DNA of 64,000 bases from Ruegeria sp. 6PALISEP08 (GTDB lineage: Bacteria > Pseudomonadota > Alphaproteobacteria > Rhodobacterales > Rhodobacteraceae): the NCBI RefSeq assembly GCF_001238295.1, contig NZ_LGXZ01000017.1, forward strand, positions 1 to 64,000. Direction: 5' to 3'. Positions 54,738 through 63,378 of this stretch are shown here, one piece after another. The position numbers and the translations under genes are program-made. The first letter of the stretch is position 1. Each line of letters starts with the position of its first letter. The notes below the pieces were generated by a model. It did not search any database. It was given only the letters and a program-made list of their open reading frames with translations, and was not told the origin of the DNA.

Positions 54738-54767
54738 TTGACATAAGAACTGTACCGCGAGGATAGT
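54738..54767 (+). promoter_or_regulatory. Possible promoter of the radical SAM gene
   Basis: TTGACA is followed after 18 bases by GATAGT, only seven bases before the ATG at 54774. A transcript starting there would be leaderless. GCGAGGA at 54757-54763 could instead be a ribosome site for read-through transcripts from the CDP-sugar genes. Confidence 0.35.
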
Positions 54768-54773
54768 TAAATA

Positions 54774-56810
54774 ATGCGTCTTTACCTTGCCGATCTCGGC
54801 CATAACCTCGTTACTGCAACATCGGACACCTATCCGCTGGGTGTCGGTAATCTTGCGACTTTCGCCCAGGCTTATGCAAAAAGCCCAACACCGATTGATG
54901 TTGCGATCTTCCGCGATCCCCAAGAGCTCAAAACTGCAATCGACACAGCTCCGCCCGATGTGATCGGCTTTTCCAGCTACTCCTGGAACCACCATCTGGC
55001 CTTGTCCTTTGCCGACTATGTGAAAACGATCAATCCCGACAGTCTGACCTTGATGGGCGGCCCCAATTTTCCACTGACCGAAGACGAACAGGAAAGCTGG
55101 ATCCGGACCATGCCGCAGATCGACATGCATGTACGCGGCCCCACCTATGAGGGTGAGCGCGCCTTTCTGAGCACGTTGCAGCGTTTCATCGATGTCGGCA
55201 CCCGTCGCGAAGGCATGTGGGAAGAGGCAGTCGATGGCGCGCTTTACGTCCACCCTCAAAGCGGTGAAATCCTGCGCGGGGGCGAACCGCCCCGCATTCG
55301 TGATCTGGACGAGATTCCGTCACCCTATCTTGCCGGATTCATGGACAAGTTCTTCGATACCGGCCTGTTTGCTTTGATGCAACTGGCACGCGGCTGTCCG
55401 TTCACCTGTGCCTTCTGCAACTCGGCGGTCAAATCGAATTCGAAAGTCTTCCGCCATTCGTTTGAACGCACCAAGGCCGATCTGGATTACATCGTGGCCC
55501 GCATCAACCATGCCAGCCCGCTGTGTTTTGCCGACGACAATTTCGGCATGTACGTGCAGGATGAAGAAGTGGCCGATTATCTGGGCCATCTGATGGACCG
55601 GTACGACTGGCCCAAATACATCCGCACAACCACGGGCAAGAACCGCGGCGACCGGATCATCAAGGTGATGCGCAAGGCCAAGGGCCGGTTGCCGATGACC
55701 TCGTCGGTTCAGTCTCTGAATCCGGAAGTTCTGAAGAACATCAAACGCGACAATATCAGCCTGGACACCTATACCGAGGTGCAACAGGAACTGCATTCAA
55801 AGGGTATGCAATCCTATGGCGAACTGATCCTGTGCATGCCCGGTGAAACCAGGGAATCCTTCATGGGTGCCGTCGATCAACTGATCGAAACCGGCGTCAG
55901 CCGGGTGGCTGCGCACCAGTTGATGCTGCTGCACGGCGCACCGCTGGCCAATCCCGACAGCCGCGAGAAGTTCGGTTTCAAAACGCTCCATCGCGTGGTT
56001 GCCCGGTGCCTGGGCCAATATACCGGTCCAACCGTGGTCGAGACCGAGGAAATGGTGGTCCAGTCCGAGAATTTCTCGTTCCAGGATTATCTGGACACCC
56101 GTGTTTTCCATCTGCTGCTGACGATCTTCTATTACGAAGACAATTTCGAAGAAGCCTTCCGGCTGGCGCGTTCTCTGGGCATCCGACCGTTTCAAATCAT
56201 TGAGCATATGCAAAAGATTCTGGATCAGGCGCCGGAACCGTTCCGCAATGCGATGGCCGGTTATCTGGAAGAGAACCAGCAGGAGCTGTTTGAAACCCGC
56301 ACCGAATGCGTGGCCTGGGCCCGGGAAAACTATGACAATCTGATCGACGGAGAACTTGGGGGCAATCTGCTCAGCAAATATTCGATGATTGGCCGGTTCA
56401 TTGTGCTGGACGAAGCGCTTGCATTCCTGAAGCGGGCCATCTCGGACCTGCTGGACGAAGACGATCACAAAGCGCATGCGATGCTGGATACGATCATCAA
56501 CTACTACAGTGCCGTGATGTTGCATGTGCCCTTCTCACAGAGCCTGGAGCACGAACCGGTCTGGAGCTCATCCTTTGATGTCGAGGCCTGGCGGAACTCG
56601 GGATATGAGGGTGCCCTGACCGATCATCAGTTCGACGCGCCACGCAAATTCCAGACGCAGGTCGACCAACGCGTAAAAACAACTCTGCTGTCCCGGATCG
56701 ACACCTTTGGTGAACACGCTTCGGGACTGGGCCGGTTCACACGGACGATGTTTGCCAATGATTTCAGACGCGATTTCGTAGCGCTCGAAAACCAGCATGC
56801 GGCCGAATAG
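54774..56810 (+). CDS. B12-binding-type radical SAM protein
   Basis: A 678-residue enzyme. Residues 1-140 look like a cobalamin-binding domain, with FSSYSWNHHLALSFADYVK and LMGGPNFP. The radical SAM core starts with RGCPFTCAFCNSAV, whose Cys208, Cys212 and Cys215 bind the 4Fe-4S cluster, and includes SYGELILCMPGETRESF. A C-terminal region of about 250 residues (from 430) has no recognised domain. Such proteins methylate or rearrange unactivated carbons. Its place after the CDP-sugar operon suggests a sugar or lipid-linked sugar substrate, but this is inference. The cobalamin histidine motif (DxHxxG) is not evident. Confidence 0.8.
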   Translation: MRLYLADLGHNLVTATSDTYPLGVGNLATFAQAYAKSPTPIDVAIFRDPQELKTAIDTAPPDVIGFSSYSWNHHLALSFADYVKTINPDSLTLMGGPNFPLTEDEQESWIRTMPQIDMHVRGPTYEGERAFLSTLQRFIDVGTRREGMWEEAVDGALYVHPQSGEILRGGEPPRIRDLDEIPSPYLAGFMDKFFDTGLFALMQLARGCPFTCAFCNSAVKSNSKVFRHSFERTKADLDYIVARINHASPLCFADDNFGMYVQDEEVADYLGHLMDRYDWPKYIRTTTGKNRGDRIIKVMRKAKGRLPMTSSVQSLNPEVLKNIKRDNISLDTYTEVQQELHSKGMQSYGELILCMPGETRESFMGAVDQLIETGVSRVAAHQLMLLHGAPLANPDSREKFGFKTLHRVVARCLGQYTGPTVVETEEMVVQSENFSFQDYLDTRVFHLLLTIFYYEDNFEEAFRLARSLGIRPFQIIEHMQKILDQAPEPFRNAMAGYLEENQQELFETRTECVAWARENYDNLIDGELGGNLLSKYSMIGRFIVLDEALAFLKRAISDLLDEDDHKAHAMLDTIINYYSAVMLHVPFSQSLEHEPVWSSSFDVEAWRNSGYEGALTDHQFDAPRKFQTQVDQRVKTTLLSRIDTFGEHASGLGRFTRTMFANDFRRDFVALENQHAAE

Positions 56811-56820
56811 GCCCACGGGC

Positions 56821-58872
56821 CTATTCGCTATCCCTCAGATAGACAACCTCGCGCCCGGGAAAGGCTGCGATGATGGCTGCATTCTGCTGAGGGCTCATAT
56901 CGCGCAGGAAAATCGGCTTGCCCTCCGGCAGGAACGGGTCGTTGAGATAAAGCGCCGACCCGATATCTCCTTCTGTCGAGACAAAGACCAACGCGTTGCC
57001 AAGATCGGCCGCCTCGACCTGTCGCCGAATGTCGCCGGTATATCCGCCATACCCATCATATTTCGAAACACCACGCCAGGATGTGAAGCTGACGACAGAG
57101 ACGGCACAGAGCAGCAGGACAACACAGTTCAGGCGGCCGCGATACTGCCCGGACAGTCGGTCATGGATCGCTTCGATTCCAGCAGCGGACAGCACCAGGG
57201 CAGGCAGCAATGCCGTATGCCAATAGCGCGGGCCAAGATAGAAGGTACCCGTAAACCAATAGAAGAACAGAACGGCCACGAGGACAGCAAAGATCACCAG
57301 CATCGCCCGGTCAAAACCGGTTAGCTTTTTGCCCCAGATAAAGCCGATCCAGATCGGAACCAGCGATCCGAATGTCCAGCCCAAAAGCTCGAGGTTGAGC
57401 GACGCAATCGCATTGATCAGGTTCAGCACGGCCTCAGCCGGGCTGTGACCGACCCAGATATCCAGCGCCCCCCAGCTTTGGGCGGGCGGGCCTACATTCT
57501 CGCCAAATCCAAATGCGTTTTGCGTATCCGGCCACAGACGGCTGAGATAGTCAGCCTGCGCTGTCAAAAGCGGATCGCCCGTGATCCCGTAGTTGAACAG
57601 AAAAACGGCGGATCCAGACAGGATGCCCCCGACGCCACAGGCCAGCACCTGTCCGACCCCGCCAGGCAACCGGCGCAGCAGCCACAGGCCCGTCAGGCCG
57701 CCTACGATCAACCCGTCCAGCGGTCGGGTGAAGAACCCCCACCCCAAGGCCAACCCAGCGGCAAATGCCAGCAACACCGCCCTACGGGCAGACCCCTCTC
57801 CGGCCCGGAGCAGGCACCACCAAGCCAGTAAGACCGTCACCAGCATAAGCGCGTGATTCATCAGCGTGGCCCCAACAGCCAGCACCCAGGGTGAAGTCGC
57901 CATAAGCAACGCGACCATATCCGCGCGTTCGCGGCTGACAGCGTGCCGGACAATGTCATGCGCCAGCCAGACCGATATCCCGGTCAGGATCGGATTGATC
58001 ACCCAGGGCTCCCCGATCAGCACTCCAAGGCTCAGAACAACAGCCCAGCCTTGCGCTGGGACACTGATCCATTTGCCCTCATGCACTTCGAGAAGATAAT
58101 ATTCCAGCGCGGGTTGTGCTGCTTCGGGCGGGACCGGAGCCCAGAGCGTACCAGCCGCAAAGGTCCGTGCCTGAAAGAGATAGGCCAGTTCATCTTCGAC
58201 ATGGGGAGCACGGTCGAACGCCGTCCAGGCAAGAACGGCACTGGCCACCGCCGCAAAAACCGCCAAAGCGGACACCGGGATACGCGGCATGCGATCGGGA
58301 CCTGCCACGGCGAACATGGCGACCAGCGTGGCCATCTGAACAAGAGATAATGCACCGCCGACACCGATCTGCAGTCCGAAGGCCATGAAATAGCCATAGG
58401 CCACATAAGGTGTTGCGGACAGGCAGAAAACCGCGACCAGAACCATCAGAAGAAACAGGCGGACAGTCCCCGCCCTGGCGAAAAGACCCCTGACAGCCTC
58501 CCGGCCTGCAGGACGCACCAGAACAACACCCGTCAGAACCGCCTGTGCGGCCAGTATCATCAGCATAATCAGGTTTTCAGGCGGGTCGGCGGAAATCTCG
58601 AGCCGTGGAAACCAGAGCGGTTGAGTCAACCACAACCGGGCGGAACTACCCAGCAGAACCAGAGCGGCCAACGCCCCGAACCAAGATAATCCGCGCGACC
58701 AGAAGACCCCGATCAGAACCACTGCAACCGCGGCCATAACCGTAAACCACACGCGCAACTCGGCCAGCGTGGCATTGGTGACGGGCGCATCCGCGGCCCA
58801 GGCAGGACCTGCGCATGTGCAGAGCACAAGAGCAAGGCAGCGCCATTGCCACCGGTTGGTCTGCGCGATCAT
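56821..58872 (-). CDS. GT-C-type membrane glycosyltransferase
   Basis: A 683-residue inner-membrane protein with a signal-like first helix and about 13 further helices. DRAPHVEDELAYLFQA (220-235) puts an acidic EDE group in a periplasmic loop, as in ArnT/GT39-like enzymes that use polyprenyl-phosphate sugars. A large loop (about 440-490) precedes the last helices, and the C-terminal part (about 590-683) is soluble. Its start overlaps the end of the GT2 gene by four bases, so the pair resembles GtrB plus a serotype-type transferase. Confidence 0.72.
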   Translation of the reverse strand: MIAQTNRWQWRCLALVLCTCAGPAWAADAPVTNATLAELRVWFTVMAAVAVVLIGVFWSRGLSWFGALAALVLLGSSARLWLTQPLWFPRLEISADPPENLIMLMILAAQAVLTGVVLVRPAGREAVRGLFARAGTVRLFLLMVLVAVFCLSATPYVAYGYFMAFGLQIGVGGALSLVQMATLVAMFAVAGPDRMPRIPVSALAVFAAVASAVLAWTAFDRAPHVEDELAYLFQARTFAAGTLWAPVPPEAAQPALEYYLLEVHEGKWISVPAQGWAVVLSLGVLIGEPWVINPILTGISVWLAHDIVRHAVSRERADMVALLMATSPWVLAVGATLMNHALMLVTVLLAWWCLLRAGEGSARRAVLLAFAAGLALGWGFFTRPLDGLIVGGLTGLWLLRRLPGGVGQVLACGVGGILSGSAVFLFNYGITGDPLLTAQADYLSRLWPDTQNAFGFGENVGPPAQSWGALDIWVGHSPAEAVLNLINAIASLNLELLGWTFGSLVPIWIGFIWGKKLTGFDRAMLVIFAVLVAVLFFYWFTGTFYLGPRYWHTALLPALVLSAAGIEAIHDRLSGQYRGRLNCVVLLLCAVSVVSFTSWRGVSKYDGYGGYTGDIRRQVEAADLGNALVFVSTEGDIGSALYLNDPFLPEGKPIFLRDMSPQQNAAIIAAFPGREVVYLRDSE

Positions 58873-59852
58873 GCCAGATGCTCTTCTCTGGCCAGAGCTG
58901 GGTCCCGAGCGGGACCTTCGATGTTGATACGTTCCTGCTCGGTCACAATAGGCCCGCCGCGCACCTGATTATGGATCGAGGTGATGTATTCCCCCAGCAT
59001 CCCAATGAACAGCATCTGAATGCCCGACAGGAAGAACAGGGATACGATGATGGTCGTCGTCCCGCGCGGTGCCTGATCGGGATTGACGAAAAAGAGCACT
59101 GCGGAAATAAGAGAAAACAGAATACAGGCTGTTGCGATCACCAGCCCGCTGATCGTGCAGAACCGCATGGGTGCACGCGTAAAGGAAAAGATTGCATTAA
59201 GAGCCTGATCCGTCAGCGCCATCAAGCTGTGCTTGGTCAACCCGCTTTTCCGCGCTTGCCAGACATATGGCTTGATGATCCGGCGAAAGCCGCAACTTGC
59301 GATGATGCCGCGGATATAGGGATAGTGATCCTTGTGTGCCAGAACTGCCTTAAGCACCTTGCGATCAATCAGTTGAAACTCTCCGACAGACGGTTCCAGC
59401 CACACATCGGACAGCCCGTTGACAAGGCGATAAAAGATTCCGCGCGCATTGCGCATCACGAACCCTTCCTCGCGGATGCTGCGGGCACCGGCCACCACGT
59501 CATAGCCGCTTTCCCACAATTCGACGAATTCCGGGATCAGTTCGGGCGGGTCCTGCAGGTCGACAGGCAGCATCACAACTACCCCGTCACCGGATGCATA
59601 GCGCAGCCCATTGAAGGTTGACCGGAACACCCCGAAATTGCGGGCGTTGACCACGACCTTCACGCCCTGATCTTGTGCGGCAATCTCGCGCAGGATGTCC
59701 ACGGTTCGGTCCGAAGAGGCATTGTCGATAAAAATATGCTCGCGCCTGTAGCCCGGCAGTTCCTTGTCGAAAATCGCCTTTACGGTCTCATAACAATTCG
59801 CCACGTTGTCTTCTTCATTGAAGCATGGCGAAACAATGGAAATTGTTTTCAT
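58869..59852 (-). CDS. GT2 glycosyltransferase of the DPM1/GtrB type
   Basis: A 327-residue enzyme predicted to make a polyprenyl-phosphate sugar. SIVSPCFNEEDNV (5-17), FIDNASSDRT, and VDLQDPPELIPEF are the GT-A blocks; the usual DAD of the metal site reads PVD here. Two membrane helices (about 238-262 and 275-300) with the FIGMLGEYI motif end the protein. I chose the ATG at 59852, since earlier in-frame starts (up to 59942) add residues unlike the family. It is coupled to the GT-C gene and probably serves it. Confidence 0.85.
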   Translation of the reverse strand: MKTISIVSPCFNEEDNVANCYETVKAIFDKELPGYRREHIFIDNASSDRTVDILREIAAQDQGVKVVVNARNFGVFRSTFNGLRYASGDGVVVMLPVDLQDPPELIPEFVELWESGYDVVAGARSIREEGFVMRNARGIFYRLVNGLSDVWLEPSVGEFQLIDRKVLKAVLAHKDHYPYIRGIIASCGFRRIIKPYVWQARKSGLTKHSLMALTDQALNAIFSFTRAPMRFCTISGLVIATACILFSLISAVLFFVNPDQAPRGTTTIIVSLFFLSGIQMLFIGMLGEYITSIHNQVRGGPIVTEQERINIEGPARDPALAREEHLA

Positions 59853-60094
59853 AGCTCTATTTAACATCAAACAGCACCGCTTACCCCACCAATACCCGGG
59901 TATAATCATAACATCCCGCGAAGTTCGGGATTCGCACAACACTTAACCTGCAGGAATATCATGAAATAACGTGCCTCACGCCATCATGGAAAGCCAAATC
60001 CGCCTTTCTTGCAAAACAATGCCGTATCGCCATTGTTTCCTTTACATTTACTCCGTTTAATATGTCCGTAGATTGTAGACAGACGAACATTCAT

Positions 60095-61600
60095 ATGAAC
60101 CGCAAAATCCGTAATTCACTTTTTAAGATACATACTTGGATGGGTCTGCATCTTTCGCTTTTCTTCGTGTTCATGTTTCTGACTGGTACGCTGCTTGTCG
60201 CCGGGTTCGAGCTTGAATCGGTCGGTCGCCCGAACATCTGGACCATGATGGCCAAAGAAGATCGCACCGCCAGTTTTGGCATGATCTATGAAGGTGTCAA
60301 AGAAACCCATCCCCAAAGCCGGCCTTTCGTGATCGTCAAACGCTCGACTCCGTGGTTCGTGGACCAGACCTTTGGCGACACAGGTTGGGGAGAAGCCGTG
60401 ACATTCTGGACAGATCCGGTCACCGGAGGGATTGTCGAAGAAACGCGGAACCTGGGCTTTCGCAATATCCTGCGAGATTTGCACGATACGCTTCTGACCG
60501 AGAAACGGGTCGTGTTCATCCTGGTTTCAGCCACATCGGTTTTTCTGCTGGGACAGATCATCAGCGGGTTTGTGACATATCGGCGGTTCTGGAAAGGATT
60601 TTTCCGGTGGCCCAACCGTTCGAACGGGTTGCGATCATGGGCAGGCGGAGTTCATCGGCTGACCGCTCTCTGGTCCGCACCGGTTATGATCCTGATCGCC
60701 CTGACCAGCCTTTATTTCATGCTGGGTGGATTGGGAATGAACGGCACAACGCCAGAGCTTCCATCCTCATCTCCCCGCGACTCCGCTCTGCCCTCAGGCT
60801 TTGGGCCAGAGATGATAGACACCGCCGAAGCCCGCGCCCATGCGGCCCTGCCCGGTTTTGATCCCGTTGTGATGCTTATACCCGGCAGCAAAGCCGACAG
60901 CCTTGTCTTTATCGGGCATGTGGAAGGGGTCGCAGAGTTTCGCGGCATGAGTTCCGTTGCACTGGATCCCGCGACGCTCGAAGTTCTGGGGGTTATGACG
61001 CCAGATGGTTTGGGCGGGCTTGCGAAGTGGAAAGACCTGATGAACATGCTGCATTTTGGCACCTGGGCCGGGGCATTTTCGATGGCGCTCTGGATTGTGT
61101 TCGGGTTAATCGCGACCGGCGTTGCCGTAACCGGCGCCATGATCTTTTCTGCCCGGCTACGTCCGGACGCTGCGCGCCATGGCCCGTTCAGGCGCATCTG
61201 GCGCGGCATGGGTTGGACCCGGTGGATTTATCTGCTGTTGCTGGCGGGCATGCTGTTCACAGCTTATCACCGCTTCAACCCCGGCGCCTATGATGCGACC
61301 AGAGCTTATCCCGTCAACGCTGATGGGTCGGTCGCCCGACTGATCTTGCGCGCACCACTGCGGCACGAAACCCCGCTTGATGTTGAAATGCGGATCGGCG
61401 CGCCGGACGTTGTAGCCGTATCGATTGAAATTGATAGTGGTCCGGCCCGTTCCGTCGAGCTGACCCGGCACGATGCAAAAGCCACAGCCTATTTCCAGTT
61501 GACCCCCGCTGAGACGCAAAACGAGATCACAGCCAATCTAAAAAAATCGGATGGCAAGGAAGAGGCTGTCATCTTTCGCCTGGGACACCCCATCTGGTAA
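60095..61600 (+). CDS. PepSY-associated TM helix protein
   Basis: A 501-residue inner-membrane protein of the PepSY_TM family, often linked to siderophore-iron uptake or reduction. FKIHTWMGLHLSLFFVFMFL near the start, a GGVHRLTALWSAPVMILIAL helix, LHFGTWAG, and conserved histidines in the helices fit the family, with a PepSY-like periplasmic domain between. A start at 60062 is also possible. It is the only gene in the region with no clear glycan link, and it may be an unrelated insertion among the surface genes. Confidence 0.8.
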   Translation: MNRKIRNSLFKIHTWMGLHLSLFFVFMFLTGTLLVAGFELESVGRPNIWTMMAKEDRTASFGMIYEGVKETHPQSRPFVIVKRSTPWFVDQTFGDTGWGEAVTFWTDPVTGGIVEETRNLGFRNILRDLHDTLLTEKRVVFILVSATSVFLLGQIISGFVTYRRFWKGFFRWPNRSNGLRSWAGGVHRLTALWSAPVMILIALTSLYFMLGGLGMNGTTPELPSSSPRDSALPSGFGPEMIDTAEARAHAALPGFDPVVMLIPGSKADSLVFIGHVEGVAEFRGMSSVALDPATLEVLGVMTPDGLGGLAKWKDLMNMLHFGTWAGAFSMALWIVFGLIATGVAVTGAMIFSARLRPDAARHGPFRRIWRGMGWTRWIYLLLLAGMLFTAYHRFNPGAYDATRAYPVNADGSVARLILRAPLRHETPLDVEMRIGAPDVVAVSIEIDSGPARSVELTRHDAKATAYFQLTPAETQNEITANLKKSDGKEEAVIFRLGHPIW

Positions 61601-61649
61601 GCGCCAGCGTAAGGCCGGGCACAAGACGCATCGTCAGACCTCTGCGCGT

Positions 61650-63173
61650 TCAGGTACTGGTTCGTGTCATGTTGGTGCCCCGAGGTCGGACCATCGATAT
61701 CAGCAGGCGCAGCCTGCCCCGCTGGAACAGAAACGCCAGCAGGCAATAGACGACACCCCCGGTTATCGTACCGATCAGAAGAACCAGAATCCGCGCGGTG
61801 TCACCCAGCACCCAAACGACTCCCTGCACCACCGCCGCCATTGCCACCGACAACAAGAACGGCGCAAGATGCTGCTGCATCAAAAGCAGGTTGGGCAACC
61901 CTGCAATCTGACCCAGGTTGGCAAACTTGAACGGCCAGATCAGTAAAAAGACCGCCACAAAACCGGCTGTGACGACCGGCAGCCCATAGGGGGCCAGTGC
62001 CATGATCACTGCCGCTGCCAGCGCCACCTCAACCCAGGACAGAACTGCCAAGCGACCAGCCTGCCCCGCCGCCAAACAAAAAGTCTGTTGCACCTTTTCG
62101 ACGCACAGGTACATGCCGAACACCGACATCAGGCTCAGAACCGGGGCCGCCGGAGCCCACTTCTGGCCAAACAGCAATACCAGCGCCGGTTCCGACAGAA
62201 CGGCCAGCCCAGCAAAGGCCGGAAAAGCCAGAAACCCGGTCAGGCGCACAACATCCACCAGCAATTCTGCCGCCTGACCACCATCGCGCGCTGCGGCACC
62301 AAAGGCGGGCTGCGCCACAGTGCGCAGCGGTGTGATCATAAGAAACGCGGCCGTCTCGATCACACGCCAGGCAATTGCATAATACCCCGCCTGCACCGGC
62401 CCCAGCATCGCACCGATGATCACTGCAGGTGACTGCACCGCAGCCAATTCTGCAGCGCGTAAACCCAGAATCCGATGACCAAAATGCAGGATTGCGCGCA
62501 TGTGGTCGCGCGACACGTCAAAGGCCGGGCGCCAGGAGACCGCCCCCCAGGCCATCACGATATTGGTGGCCGTCATCGCCAGCCGCTGACCGACCAGGGC
62601 CCAGACCCCGTATCCCGTCAGTGCCATGGTGATGCCCACGACCCCGCCGACCGCCGCCCCAAGCGCGGCCCGGATGGCCAGAACGCGGAACCGCATTTCC
62701 CGGCGCAGGATCGCCACCGGCACCGCCGTCAGTGAAATCATCAGCACTGTGGGGGACAATCCGATCAACAATTCACGCGCAATCGGCTCATTGTAGAAAT
62801 CCGAGACTGGCCCCGCGCCCAGATACAACACGATCGTCAACACGCCTCCCAGCATCGCCAACAGCCAGAAAACCGAGTTCAACCGCCCGGACGACAGCGC
62901 ATCACGGGTCAGCAGAATGTCGGAAATCGTTTCGCGCACCAGGAATTCGGAAAACAGCACAAAGGCCGCCACCATCGCCAGCAGGCCAAAGGCCTCGACT
63001 CCTAAAATACGGGCAAGAATGGCAAAAATGATGAAGTTGAACGCCTGCTCGACCCAGATACCAGCCGACATCCAGGCAACTCCGCTGCTGAAACTCTGCC
63101 GCCCTGACACCCGTTTCCTTCCTGTTGCCCGAACCCCGCCAAGTGCCGATGGGCACATGGCCCAAACACTCAC
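61650..63173 (-). CDS. Oligosaccharide flippase (Wzx-like)
   Basis: A 507-residue protein with 12-14 membrane helices of the polysaccharide transporter family. SFSSGVAWMSAGIWVEQAFN and LARILGVEAFGLLAM near the N-terminus, then AGYYAIAWRVIETAAF in the middle, are typical. It should flip undecaprenyl-linked repeat units. The first start is GTG at 63173; the ATG at 63158 is an alternative. It is the second flippase in the window and argues for a second polymer. Confidence 0.85.
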   Translation of the reverse strand: MSVWAMCPSALGGVRATGRKRVSGRQSFSSGVAWMSAGIWVEQAFNFIIFAILARILGVEAFGLLAMVAAFVLFSEFLVRETISDILLTRDALSSGRLNSVFWLLAMLGGVLTIVLYLGAGPVSDFYNEPIARELLIGLSPTVLMISLTAVPVAILRREMRFRVLAIRAALGAAVGGVVGITMALTGYGVWALVGQRLAMTATNIVMAWGAVSWRPAFDVSRDHMRAILHFGHRILGLRAAELAAVQSPAVIIGAMLGPVQAGYYAIAWRVIETAAFLMITPLRTVAQPAFGAAARDGGQAAELLVDVVRLTGFLAFPAFAGLAVLSEPALVLLFGQKWAPAAPVLSLMSVFGMYLCVEKVQQTFCLAAGQAGRLAVLSWVEVALAAAVIMALAPYGLPVVTAGFVAVFLLIWPFKFANLGQIAGLPNLLLMQQHLAPFLLSVAMAAVVQGVVWVLGDTARILVLLIGTITGGVVYCLLAFLFQRGRLRLLISMVRPRGTNMTRTST

Positions 63174-63378
63174 ACCTGCTGCGCACAGTATACGTAATTA
63201 CAAACTTGACGCCTTAACGGTCGAATTTGGTCAAATTTATTGTCTATGTTCAGTCTGTACGTGTTCGAATACTATACGCAATACAGGGAATTATGCCCCT
63301 CACGTTCCATGCGCCACGCAAATCTTGCAGCGGGGTCCGGGACAGGGATTATTGAGTGAATAAAAGGTTTTCATTTTC

